This document shows, piece by piece, positions 8,664-16,669 of a stretch of DNA of 51,778 bases. The notes beneath the pieces were generated by a model. That model saw nothing but the letters and a program-made list of their open reading frames with translations. It was not told where the DNA came from and searched no databases. This DNA is from Flavobacterium sp. UBA6195. Its GTDB lineage: Bacteria; Bacteroidota; Bacteroidia; Flavobacteriales; Flavobacteriaceae. Location of the stretch: the NCBI RefSeq assembly GCF_002422095.1, contig NZ_DITB01000128.1:1-51778 (forward strand), written 5' to 3'. How positions within the stretch are numbered: position 1 is the stretch's first letter; every line of letters begins with the position of its first letter. The translations under genes and the position numbers were made by a program.

Positions 8664-9269
8664 ATGATAAATACTATAAAACAAGCACTAGAAAACAGTT
8701 TTTCTTATGCCGATTACAGGAAAAAAGTAACCAGTTTAATTGCTGAAGGAAAATCTACTGGTCACACGCAATCAGAAGATTTATTGAAATACTCCGAACT
8801 GAATGAGACGAGAATGAATCGTTTAGAAAAAACTATCGAGGTTACAGATGAGGTAAAAACAAAACTACAAAACTTAGATAAAAAATACATTTGGTTGGTA
8901 CTAAGCGAAGGTTGGTGTGGCGACGCTGCCCAAATTGTTCCTGTAATTCACAAAATGGCGGAAGTAACAGATAAAGTAGAATTAAAAATTGCTTTGCGCG
9001 ATGATAACGATGCTTTAATGCAACATTTTTTAACCAATGGAGGAAAAGCAATTCCAAAATTAATCATTTTAGATGCGGAAACTTTTGAAGTTGTGGCCGA
9101 TTGGGGGCCAAGACCAGCAGGTGCAAAACAATTAATCTTAGATTACAAAGCTGCTCATGGTGTAGTAGATGAAACCGCTAAAATTGAATTGCAAAAATGG
9201 TATTTACACGATAAAGGAATTTCGATTCAGAACGAAATCGTGGAAATGCATGAAAATATCTTAGCGTAA
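8664..9269 (+). CDS. Thioredoxin-fold protein with a single active-site cysteine
   Basis: Cytoplasmic protein of 201 aa with a thioredoxin fold of the type common in Flavobacteriaceae. The active-site segment reads LSEGWCGDAAQIVP, giving WCGDA where classical thioredoxins have WCGPC, so the resolving cysteine is absent. A cis-proline-like segment (AIPKLIIL) follows. No signal peptide is present. The missing second cysteine means a standard dithiol-disulfide cycle is unlikely; a monothiol or binding role is an inference. The start at 8664 was chosen because the longer alternative begins inside the promoter box. Its last 9 bases overlap the 3' end of the convergent YiiX-like gene. Confidence 0.82.
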   Translation: MINTIKQALENSFSYADYRKKVTSLIAEGKSTGHTQSEDLLKYSELNETRMNRLEKTIEVTDEVKTKLQNLDKKYIWLVLSEGWCGDAAQIVPVIHKMAEVTDKVELKIALRDDNDALMQHFLTNGGKAIPKLIILDAETFEVVADWGPRPAGAKQLILDYKAAHGVVDETAKIELQKWYLHDKGISIQNEIVEMHENILA

Positions 9270-9881
9270 AGTTCCAATAATTTTTAACTTATTAGAAGTG
9301 GAAATTCCGCCAGGGTTACAGCCTAGTTGACCTTCAGGGATTTCCATTTTTAGTTTTTCATAATAGTCTGCCCAAACTTCGAAATACTCATTTGATTTTG
9401 GCGATTTAAAAGTCATCGGAAATAAATCAAACAAAGGTTTTTTGTATGAATGCAAAAACGCATCATAAATTAATTCCGAACAATAATATTTTCCATTGTC
9501 GTATAAATATTCATCGTCATAGGGAACTCCAACTTGTTGTAATGAAAACGAAATGGCTTCTGGAATGTATTTACGGTATTTTCTTTTTAATCTTCCTACG
9601 AACATTTCTTCTTTTGTGTAGGTTTTGAATGTTTCATAAGGTGTAACTTTTACAGCTTTTCCAGCAGCTTCTATTACGAAAATCGAATCGTTTTTGATGT
9701 ACACCATTCCCAAATGACTGAAATCTTTTCCTTGATAACCTTCGGTTACTTCGTTAATTGCTTCGCAAAGTGGGCCGCAATTCATAGATTGAAACAATAA
9801 ATCGCCTGTTTTTAGTTTTACGTTTTGTGAGAAACCAAAAAGGGAAATTATAATTAGAAGAATCGAAAGTCTAAATTTCAT
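9261..9881 (-). CDS. YiiX/YebB-like NlpC/P60 cysteine hydrolase, exported
   Basis: Predicted exported cysteine hydrolase of 206 aa. After a signal peptide (residues 1-19, ending GFSQ) comes the circularly permuted NlpC/P60 fold of the YiiX family: His56 in DFSHLGMV precedes Cys134 in YYCSELIYD, the permuted order expected. Such proteins cleave amide or thioester bonds, possibly in cell-wall peptides or lipids; the substrate is unknown. It is the last gene of the ftsX-to-truB run and overlaps the 3' end of truB by 11 bases, which suggests coupled translation. The 3' end overlaps the convergent thioredoxin-like gene by 9 bases. Confidence 0.82.
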   Translation of the reverse strand: MKFRLSILLIIISLFGFSQNVKLKTGDLLFQSMNCGPLCEAINEVTEGYQGKDFSHLGMVYIKNDSIFVIEAAGKAVKVTPYETFKTYTKEEMFVGRLKRKYRKYIPEAISFSLQQVGVPYDDEYLYDNGKYYCSELIYDAFLHSYKKPLFDLFPMTFKSPKSNEYFEVWADYYEKLKMEIPEGQLGCNPGGISTSNKLKIIGTLR

Positions 9882-10569
9882 CTTTTATTTGTTTTTCAAA
9901 ATCATCAGGAGTAATTGCATTTTTAACATCATAATCCCCAATTTTAGTTCTTCGAAGCGCGGTTAAATGTCCGCCTGATTGTAACGCTAATCCAAAGTCA
10001 TACGCTAACGAACGAATGTAAGTTCCTTTACTACATTTTACTCTAAAATCGATTTCTGGTAATTGAATTCTAGTGATTTCAAATTCGTAAATAGTAGTTT
10101 TTCTCGATTGAATTTCTACTTCTTCACCAGCGCGTGCGTGTTCATACAAACGTTTTCCATCTTTTTTAATCGCAGAAAAAACAGGAGGTTTCTGGTCGAT
10201 TTCACCTAAAAACTGTTTTGTGGTTTCCAAAATCAATTCTTCGGTAATGTGTTCGGTTGGAAAAGTAGCGTCAATTTCGGTTTCTAAATCATACGATGGA
10301 GTAGTAGCTCCAACCATAATCGTTCCCGTATATTCTTTAGCTTGTGCCTGAATTTCAGTAATGCTTTTGGTGAATTTTCCTGTGCAAATAATTAATAAAC
10401 CAGTTGCTAACGGATCTAAAGTTCCAGCGTGACCAATTTTGAATTTCTTTGGTAAGTCGTATTTGCGTTTTAAAATGTATTTCAATTTATTAACCGCTTG
10501 AAAAGAGGACCAAGTCAAGGGTTTGTCGATTAAAAGTACTTTTCCTGCTAAAAATTCTTCGGCATTCAT
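9871..10569 (-). CDS. truB: tRNA pseudouridine(55) synthase
   Basis: Makes the universal pseudouridine 55 in the T-loop of tRNAs. The protein is 232 aa. The catalytic motif HAGTLDPLATG carries Asp52, and KPPVFSAIKKDGKRLYEHAR and the KCSKGTYIRSLAYDFG segment are typical TruB signatures. It is shorter than E. coli TruB because the C-terminal PUA-like part is reduced, as is usual in this phylum. The start ATG overlaps the uppP stop by one base (TAATG), so the two genes are translationally coupled. Very confident. Confidence 0.95.
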   Translation of the reverse strand: MNAEEFLAGKVLLIDKPLTWSSFQAVNKLKYILKRKYDLPKKFKIGHAGTLDPLATGLLIICTGKFTKSITEIQAQAKEYTGTIMVGATTPSYDLETEIDATFPTEHITEELILETTKQFLGEIDQKPPVFSAIKKDGKRLYEHARAGEEVEIQSRKTTIYEFEITRIQLPEIDFRVKCSKGTYIRSLAYDFGLALQSGGHLTALRRTKIGDYDVKNAITPDDFEKQIKDEI

Positions 10570-11354
10570 TAGATAATAGTTAATTTTTGAACGAAGAAAT
10601 GAATGAATAGAATTGCAATTCCAGCAACGATTCGGTAATAACCAAAAACTTTAAATCCGTGTTTGGTTAAAAATCCGATGAATGATTTAATAGCGATTAA
10701 GGCTACAATAAATCCAACCACATTTCCAATGATTAACAAATTAATTTGGTCGTCAGAAAGTACAAAACCATCTTTATAATAATCGTATGATTTTTTCAAA
10801 GTTGCTCCTAACATCGTTGGAATCGCTAAGAAAAATGAAAATTCGGCTGCAGTTGTTCGCGATAATTTTTGTGTCATTCCGCCTACAATACTAGCGCCAC
10901 TTCTAGAAACACCTGGAATCATCGCTAAACATTGGAATAATCCAATTTTAAAAGCGGTTAAATAGGAAATTTCAGTTCCTTCCGAATTGCCAAACCATTC
11001 ATCAACTTTCAATAATAAAAAGCCACCGATAATTAGGGAAACTGCTACAGTGATAGGATTTTCTAGTAAACCATCGATAAAATCACTTAATAACAATCCA
11101 AAAATTACGGCAGGAATAAAAGCAACGAATAATTTAAAGTAAAAATCAAGCGACTGAAAAAAGCGTTTGAAGTAGAGAACAATCACTGAAAGTATCGTTC
11201 CTAGCTGAATTACAATCGTGAAGAGTTTAGTAAAATCGTCTTGTGCAATGCCAAAAAAAGACGAAGCAATAATCATATGACCTGTTGAGGAAACAGGTAA
11301 AAATTCGGTTATTCCTTCAATAATGGCAAGAATAATGGCTTGAAGTGTATTCAT
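10569..11354 (-). CDS. uppP: Undecaprenyl-diphosphatase
   Basis: Integral membrane phosphatase that recycles undecaprenyl diphosphate, the lipid carrier of peptidoglycan and O-antigen units. The protein is 261 aa with about eight hydrophobic helices. The family signatures are EGITEFLPVSSTGH at residues 13-26 and PGVSRSGASIVGG in the middle, which together form the active site. It sits between DUF3098 and truB in a run starting with ftsX, an arrangement seen across Flavobacteriia. A tandem heptamer array fills the gap upstream of its start. Very confident. Confidence 0.96.
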   Translation of the reverse strand: MNTLQAIILAIIEGITEFLPVSSTGHMIIASSFFGIAQDDFTKLFTIVIQLGTILSVIVLYFKRFFQSLDFYFKLFVAFIPAVIFGLLLSDFIDGLLENPITVAVSLIIGGFLLLKVDEWFGNSEGTEISYLTAFKIGLFQCLAMIPGVSRSGASIVGGMTQKLSRTTAAEFSFFLAIPTMLGATLKKSYDYYKDGFVLSDDQINLLIIGNVVGFIVALIAIKSFIGFLTKHGFKVFGYYRIVAGIAILFIHFFVQKLTII

Positions 11355-11356
11355 TT

Positions 11357-11426
11357 TAGTAATTAGTGATTAGTGACTAGTGATTAGCAAAACCTGCTTA
11401 CTAATAACTGAACACTGAAGACTATT
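11357..11426. repeat. Tandem heptamer array upstream of uppP
   Basis: From 11357 the plus strand reads TAGTAAT, TAGTGAT, TAGTGAC, TAGTGAT, TAGCAAA, then decays through ACCTGCT, TACTAAT, AACTGAA, CACTGAA, GACTATT: ten 7-mers in register. It occupies the whole DUF3098-uppP gap and reaches the DUF3098 stop. Confidence 0.75.
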
Positions 11427-11661
11427 TTTTAGGGTTTTTTAAAATCGAATAAATCGTAATTCCAAATCCAATTAAAACTACGGTTGGAGCTAAACGAATT
11501 CTTCTGAAACTAAATAATTCTTCACCATTGAATACATTTGGATCTTCGCTTCCGCCACCACTCATTAGGATAAATCCAAGCGCAATCACAGCTAATCCAA
11601 CTAAAAGAATTTTATAATTTACTTTATCAAAAAGAAATTCAGGTTTGTTGTTATTTTCCAT
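11422..11661 (-). CDS. DUF3098 small membrane protein
   Basis: Small protein of 79 aa with two hydrophobic helices (about residues 18-34 and 58-71) separated by a Gly/Ser-rich segment and the FSFRRIRLAPTVVLIGFG signature of DUF3098. The function is unknown. The gene is conserved between ftsX and uppP in Bacteroidota, so a role in the cell envelope or division near FtsX is a reasonable inference from position only. Confidence 0.85.
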   Translation of the reverse strand: MENNNKPEFLFDKVNYKILLVGLAVIALGFILMSGGGSEDPNVFNGEELFSFRRIRLAPTVVLIGFGITIYSILKNPKK

Positions 11662-11702
11662 TTTTATATTTTTTTAATTCACTGAACGCTATTCAATGAA
11701 TA

Positions 11703-12578
11703 CTAATAAAGATCGTCTGTTTTTAAATTCAAGAAACGTTGTGTAGCAAAAAAGGTACTAATCCAAGTAATTAGAATTCCAATTCCTAAAACACCAGTAA
11801 TTACAATACCAAGCGAAACGTAATCTTTAGCAATGCCTAAACTTGGGAATATACCATCTACATAAATAGCTAAAGCGATAATTCCGATGATAGCTAATCC
11901 AGAACCAATTAATCCTAGTTTAATACTTCTCCAAATAAAAGGTTTTCTAATGAACGATTTTGTTGCTCCCACCATCTGCATGGTTTTAATAGTAAAACGG
12001 TGAGAATAAATCGATAATCGCATAGAACTGTTGATTAACAACATCGCTACAACCGTTAAAATTCCGCTGATTATTAAAATCCAAAACGTGATTTTTGTTA
12101 CGTTTTCGTTTACCATGTCAACCAATTCTTTATCGTAGATAATTTCCGAAACCATTTCGTTTTTACGAATGTTACGTTCAATTTTCTTGATACTATCGGC
12201 ATTAACGTAATCCCCTTTTAAGTGAATATCAAATGAATTTTGAAGCGGATTGAATCCTAAAAACTCCATAAAATCTTTTCCAACGATGTCCACATTATTT
12301 TTAGCAGCACTATCCTTGTGAACAAACGCATATTCTTTGATGAATTTTGCATTTTTCATTTCAGTATCAAAAGCACTGATGATAGAATCATTTGCATCGT
12401 TATCAAAGAAAACGGTCATCGGGATGTTTTCTTTAAAATCGTTAGTTATCTTTTTCGAATTAATTACAAAAAGTCCTAAAGCTCCCAAAAGGAACAATAC
12501 TAAAAAGATACTCAATACTACCGAAAAGTAAGAAGATATCAAACGTCGTTTGTTGTAATTTTCAAAAGATGATGCCAT
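11703..12578 (-). CDS. ftsX: Cell division permease-like protein FtsX
   Basis: Inner-membrane partner of the FtsE ATPase; the complex controls peptidoglycan hydrolases at the septum. The protein is 291 aa: a cytoplasmic N-terminus, helix 1 at about 15-37, an extracytoplasmic domain to about residue 165, then three helices (about 166-186, 215-237 and 257-280) of the FtsX/MacB fold. The conserved MVGATKSFIRKPF segment lies between helices 2 and 3. ftsE is not adjacent, as usual in Bacteroidota. It heads the run ftsX-DUF3098-uppP-truB-YiiX-like and is divergent from leuS. Confidence 0.93.
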   Translation of the reverse strand: MASSFENYNKRRLISSYFSVVLSIFLVLFLLGALGLFVINSKKITNDFKENIPMTVFFDNDANDSIISAFDTEMKNAKFIKEYAFVHKDSAAKNNVDIVGKDFMEFLGFNPLQNSFDIHLKGDYVNADSIKKIERNIRKNEMVSEIIYDKELVDMVNENVTKITFWILIISGILTVVAMLLINSSMRLSIYSHRFTIKTMQMVGATKSFIRKPFIWRSIKLGLIGSGLAIIGIIALAIYVDGIFPSLGIAKDYVSLGIVITGVLGIGILITWISTFFATQRFLNLKTDDLY

Positions 12579-12666
12579 ATATTTCTATTTAAGCCGTAAA
12601 AATAGTAAAGAAATTTTGTTTACATAGAATATAACAACAAAGTTTTAACTTTAGTATTATAAAATG

Positions 12667-12674
12667 TATTTTTG
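12667..12674 (+). promoter_or_regulatory. -7 promoter box (TATTTTTG) of leuS
   Basis: TATTTTTG lies about 100 bases before the leuS ATG. The long leader it implies holds the repeat array at 12691-12766. Confidence 0.5.
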
Positions 12675-12690
12675 CACCGAAAAAAAATAG

Positions 12691-12766
12691 TAGTCAGTCG
12701 CAGTCGCAGTCATCAGTAGTTCAAATTGAGGCTAAAAACTGAGACTGAAAACTGAGACTGAAAACT
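12691..12766. repeat. Short tandem repeats in the leuS leader
   Basis: Two adjoining arrays: CAGTCG repeated with a 6-bp period from 12695, and the 13-mer AAAACTGAGACTG at 12735 and 12748 with a third partial copy at 12761. The second array ends six bases before the leuS start codon. Confidence 0.75.
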
Positions 12767-12772
12767 AAAATA

Positions 12773-15634
12773 ATGAAGTACTTCCATAACGAAATCGAAG
12801 CCAAATGGCAACAATATTGGGCAGAAAACCAAACTTTTGCTGCATCAAATAATTCAGACAAACCAAAATATTATGTTTTAGACATGTTTCCTTATCCTTC
12901 TGGAGCGGGCTTACACGTTGGGCATCCGCTGGGTTACATTGCTTCTGATATTGTGGCGCGTTATAAAAGACATCAAGGTTTTAATGTATTGCATCCACAA
13001 GGGTACGATTCATTTGGTTTACCAGCCGAACAATATGCGATTCAAACAGGTCAACATCCAGAAAAAACCACTCGTGAGAATATTGCGCGCTACCGTGAAC
13101 AATTAGATAAAATCGGATTTTCATTCGATTGGAGTAGAGAAGTGCGTACATCAAATCCAGATTATTACAAACATACGCAGTGGATTTTTATCCAATTATT
13201 CGAATCTTGGTACAACAAAAATTCGGATAAAGCAGAAAGCATTTGCACTTTAATTCAAGAATTCGAGAAAAACGGAAATGCGAATGTAAATGCCGTTTGT
13301 GATGATAATATTGCACCATTTTCAGCTTCAGAATGGAAAGCATTTTCTTCTGAAGAACAACAAAAAATCTTATTACAATATAGATTAACCTATTTAGCCG
13401 AGACTGAAGTAAACTGGTGTCCGGCTTTAGGAACAGTTTTAGCTAATGACGAAATCGTAAACGGTGTTTCAGAACGTGGTGGACACCCGGTAATTCGTAA
13501 AAAAATGACACAATGGTCGATGCGAATTTCAGCTTACGCAGAACGCTTGATACAAGGTTTAGAAACTATCGATTGGAGTGAATCTATTAAAGAATCACAA
13601 AGAAATTGGATTGGAAAATCAGTTGGAGCTGCTGTTACTTTTAATTTGAAAAATCATGATGCAGTTATCGAAGTATTTACAACGCGTCCTGATACCATTT
13701 TCGGAGTAACGTTTATGACGTTAGCGCCAGAACACGAATTGGTTGCTCAAATCACAACTCCAGAACAAAAAGCAGCGGTTGATGCTTACATTGAAGCTAC
13801 TGCAAAACGTTCGGAAAGAGAAAGAATGGCAGATGTTAAAACGATTTCAGGTGTTTTCACTGGTGCGTATGCGGAACATCCTTTTACGAAAGAACCAATT
13901 CCAGTTTGGATTGGCGATTACGTATTGGCTGGTTATGGAACAGGTGCGGTGATGGCGGTTCCATGTGGCGATGAGCGTGATTATGCTTTCGCGAATTTCT
14001 TCAAAGGAACACACGGAATGCCTGAAATTAAAAATATTTTCAACCAAGATATTTCAGAAGCAGCTTACGGAGAAAAAGGCGGTTTCGAATTAGTAAATTC
14101 TGACTTCTTAAATGGTTTGGATTACAAATCGGGAACTAAAAAAGTCATTGAAGAATTAGAAAAAATTGGAGCAGGAAAGGCAAAAGTAAATTACCGTTTA
14201 CGTGATGCGGTTTTCTCTCGCCAACGCTATTGGGGTGAACCTTTTCCAGTATATTATGTGAATGGTTTACCACAAATGATTGACAAAAAACATTTGCCAA
14301 TTGTTTTGCCAGAAGTAGAAAAATATTTACCAACCGAAGATGGTCAGCCACCTTTAGGAAACGCAACGGTTTGGGCGTGGGACAGTGTTCAGCGTTCAGT
14401 GGTTAGTAATCAGTTAATAGATAATGTAACTATTTTTCCACTTGAATTAAACACGATGCCAGGTTGGGCAGGTTCTTCTTGGTATTGGATGCGTTATATG
14501 GATGCGCACAACACCGAAGAATTTGCAAATGAAGAAGCTTTAAAATATTGGGAAAACGTAGATTTATACATTGGTGGAAGCGAACACGCTACCGGACATT
14601 TATTGTATTCTCGTTTTTGGAACAAATTCTTAAAAGATAGAGGTTTCGCTCCAACTGAAGAGCCATTCAAAAAATTAATCAATCAAGGAATGATTTTAGG
14701 AATGAGTGCTTTTGTTTACAGAAGTGAAGATTCAAAAACCTTATATTCAAAAGGATTGATTAAAGATAAAAATGTTCACCCAATTCACGTTGATTTATCT
14801 TGTATTAATGATATTACTAACGAATTAGACATTGAAAAATTCAAAGCACATCCATTATATTCAGATTATAAAGATGCGGAATTCATTTATGAGGATGCTG
14901 CTAGGGACAGCTCGCGAGCTGTCCGTACATTTATTGTAGGTCGTGAAGTAGAAAAAATGTCAAAATCGAAATACAATGTAGTCAATCCAGATGATATTTG
15001 TAATGAATATGGTGCCGATACGTTGCGTTTGTACGAAATGTTTTTAGGACCATTAGAGCAAGCAAAACCTTGGAATACCGCTGGAATCACAGGTGTTTAC
15101 GGTTTCTTGAAAAAACTATGGCGTTTGTATTTTGATGACAACGGTTTAAACATCACCAATGACGAACCAACAGCGGATATGTACAAATCGCTACATAAAA
15201 CCATCAAAAAAGTAACGGAAGATATTGAGAATTTCTCTTTTAATACGTCGGTTTCTCAATTCATGATTTGTGTAAACGAATTACAACAATTAAAATGCAA
15301 TCATAGAGCAATTTTAGAACCATTAGCGGTTTTAGTTTCTCCTTATGCGCCTCATATTGCTGAGGAATTGTGGTCTGCTCTAGGTCATGAAGGTTCCATT
15401 GCAACGGTTGCTTTTCCAAAATTTGAAGAAAAATATTTAGTAGAATCTGAAAAAGAATATCCGGTTTCTTTCAATGGAAAAATGCGTTTCACTATTAAAT
15501 TGCCATTAGATTTAACGGCAGCTCAAATTGAAGAAATTGTAATGACAGACGAAAGAACACAAGCACAATTACAAGGTAGAACTCCAAATAAAGTCATTAT
15601 TGTTCCGGGTAAGATTATTAATTTGGTAGGATAA
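12773..15634 (+). CDS. leuS: Leucyl-tRNA synthetase with a palindrome-derived insertion
   Basis: Class I synthetase charging tRNA-Leu, 953 aa. HVGH (the HIGH motif) is at residues 48-51, the CP1 editing domain lies at about 225-430 (TTRPDTIFGVTF, with the GTGAVMAVP pocket), the catalytic core resumes with PGWAGSSWYWMRY, and KMSKS is at 728-732. An anticodon-binding helical domain and a short C-terminal domain complete the family layout. Residues 709-719 (AARDSSRAVRT) are encoded around a perfect 20-bp GC-rich palindrome (14905-14924) and use AGG, TCG and CGA codons rare in the surrounding gene. This looks like an in-frame repeat insertion 9 residues before KMSKS. The frame is intact, so the enzyme is probably functional. 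Confidence 0.96.
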   Translation: MKYFHNEIEAKWQQYWAENQTFAASNNSDKPKYYVLDMFPYPSGAGLHVGHPLGYIASDIVARYKRHQGFNVLHPQGYDSFGLPAEQYAIQTGQHPEKTTRENIARYREQLDKIGFSFDWSREVRTSNPDYYKHTQWIFIQLFESWYNKNSDKAESICTLIQEFEKNGNANVNAVCDDNIAPFSASEWKAFSSEEQQKILLQYRLTYLAETEVNWCPALGTVLANDEIVNGVSERGGHPVIRKKMTQWSMRISAYAERLIQGLETIDWSESIKESQRNWIGKSVGAAVTFNLKNHDAVIEVFTTRPDTIFGVTFMTLAPEHELVAQITTPEQKAAVDAYIEATAKRSERERMADVKTISGVFTGAYAEHPFTKEPIPVWIGDYVLAGYGTGAVMAVPCGDERDYAFANFFKGTHGMPEIKNIFNQDISEAAYGEKGGFELVNSDFLNGLDYKSGTKKVIEELEKIGAGKAKVNYRLRDAVFSRQRYWGEPFPVYYVNGLPQMIDKKHLPIVLPEVEKYLPTEDGQPPLGNATVWAWDSVQRSVVSNQLIDNVTIFPLELNTMPGWAGSSWYWMRYMDAHNTEEFANEEALKYWENVDLYIGGSEHATGHLLYSRFWNKFLKDRGFAPTEEPFKKLINQGMILGMSAFVYRSEDSKTLYSKGLIKDKNVHPIHVDLSCINDITNELDIEKFKAHPLYSDYKDAEFIYEDAARDSSRAVRTFIVGREVEKMSKSKYNVVNPDDICNEYGADTLRLYEMFLGPLEQAKPWNTAGITGVYGFLKKLWRLYFDDNGLNITNDEPTADMYKSLHKTIKKVTEDIENFSFNTSVSQFMICVNELQQLKCNHRAILEPLAVLVSPYAPHIAEELWSALGHEGSIATVAFPKFEEKYLVESEKEYPVSFNGKMRFTIKLPLDLTAAQIEEIVMTDERTQAQLQGRTPNKVIIVPGKIINLVG
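14905..14924. repeat. Perfect 20-bp palindrome inside leuS
   Basis: GGACAGCTCG followed by its exact reverse complement CGAGCTGTCC. It is 70 percent GC within an AT-rich gene, lies in frame, and adds two further pairs (TA/TA) outside one mismatch. Confidence 0.9.
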
Positions 15635-15646
15635 TTTCAATACATT

Positions 15647-15704
15647 TTTGTCATGCTGAAAGAATCTCACGCAAACTTTGTAGAGTCTCTTTCAGAGTAA
15701 CAAA
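15647..15704. repeat. Imperfect inverted-repeat element (GTCATG-CTGAAAGA family)
   Basis: The left arm TTTGTCATGCTGAAAGAATCTC pairs with the right arm 15683-15704, whose reverse complement reads TTTGTTACTCTGAAAGAGACTC. The 58-bp unit can fold into one long hairpin. A related short copy occurs at 28476-28502. Confidence 0.65.
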
Positions 15705-15720
15705 CTTGTGATTAATATGA

Positions 15721-15771
15721 AACCGCAGATTCACTGATTTCAAATTAATCTGCGAATCTGCGGTTTTTTCT
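15721..15771 (+). terminator. Terminator downstream of leuS
   Basis: Perfect 12-bp stem AACCGCAGATTC / GAATCTGCGGTT (15721-15732 and 15754-15765) with a 21-base loop, followed by TTTTC and more T. The right arm shares a 19-bp sequence with 28341. Confidence 0.75.
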
Positions 15772-15892
15772 TTTAGTTTTTGTAACATTTTTCATTTTTT
15801 ACGTATAATAAATAAATCAAAATGTCAACTTGTCATTTAAGATAAATTGGCTTAAATTTTGTATATAGTTTATAAAATTAAAAAGAAAAATT

Positions 15893-16588
15893 ATGTTTGG
15901 ATATTATATCATGATTGGGGCGATTGCTCTAGTAAGTTGGTTAGTAAGCTCGCGTTTGAAGAGCAAGTTTGAATACTATTCAAAAGTGTCATTACGAAAC
16001 GGAATGAGTGGAGCAGAAATCGCCGAGAAAATGCTTCACGATCACGGAATTTTTGATGTAAAAGTAATTTCAACACCCGGAAGATTAACGGATCATTACA
16101 ATCCTATGGATAAAACGGTAAACTTATCAGAAGCAGTTTATAATCAAAGAAATGCGGCTGCGGCTGCTGTTGCGGCTCACGAAGTGGGACATGCGGTGCA
16201 ACATGCTCAGGCCTACAGTTGGATAACGATGCGTTCTAAAATGGTGCCTGTAGTAAACATTTCGTCAAGCATGTCGCAATGGTTGATTATGGGTGGTTTG
16301 ATTTTAGGTTTCGCTTCTAAATCAAGTATTGGTTTTTATGTAGCGGTTGCAGGTTTAATTTTAATGGCTATTGCAACTACCTTCAGTTTCGTTACGCTTC
16401 CAGTGGAATACGATGCAAGTAACAGAGCATTAGCTTGGTTGAAAAATAAAAACATGGTTAGCCAACAAGAATATGCAGGTGCCGAAGATTCATTAAAATG
16501 GGCAGCAAGAACTTATGTTGTTGCAGCTTTAGGAGCTTTAGCGTCTTTGTTATATTGGGCTTTCCAAATTTTAGGTTCGAGAGAATAA
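15893..16588 (+). CDS. Membrane zinc metallopeptidase, YugP family
   Basis: Neutral zinc metallopeptidase of 231 aa in the inner membrane. Helix 1 (residues 5-20) precedes a zinc site HEVGH at 96-100 within AAHEVGHAVQHA, then two adjacent helices around 126-167, the conserved LPVEYDASNRALAWL segment (the VEYDASNRA box of the family, probably supplying the third zinc ligand region), and a last helix near the C-terminus. Substrate and function are unknown. It stands alone between two terminators. Confidence 0.88.
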   Translation: MFGYYIMIGAIALVSWLVSSRLKSKFEYYSKVSLRNGMSGAEIAEKMLHDHGIFDVKVISTPGRLTDHYNPMDKTVNLSEAVYNQRNAAAAAVAAHEVGHAVQHAQAYSWITMRSKMVPVVNISSSMSQWLIMGGLILGFASKSSIGFYVAVAGLILMAIATTFSFVTLPVEYDASNRALAWLKNKNMVSQQEYAGAEDSLKWAARTYVVAALGALASLLYWAFQILGSRE

Positions 16589-16608
16589 TTAGTTTGATAT
16601 TATATTTT

Positions 16609-16643
16609 AAAACCCAAATTCATTCAGAGTTTGGGTTTTTTGT
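16609..16643 (+). terminator. Terminator of the zinc metallopeptidase gene
   Basis: Stem AAAACCCAAA (16609-16618) / TTTGGGTTTT (16630-16639) followed by a T run. Confidence 0.8.
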
Positions 16644-16669
16644 TTGTTCTTGATTTTTGAATTTGAAAT

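Noticed and set aside
11357..11426. Short repeats resembling a CRISPR array
   Set aside because: The units are 7 bp and contiguous without unique spacers, and no cas genes are in the window.
12918..14682. Small frames inside leuS on both strands
   Set aside because: They lie entirely within a confident synthetase gene and show no independent signals.
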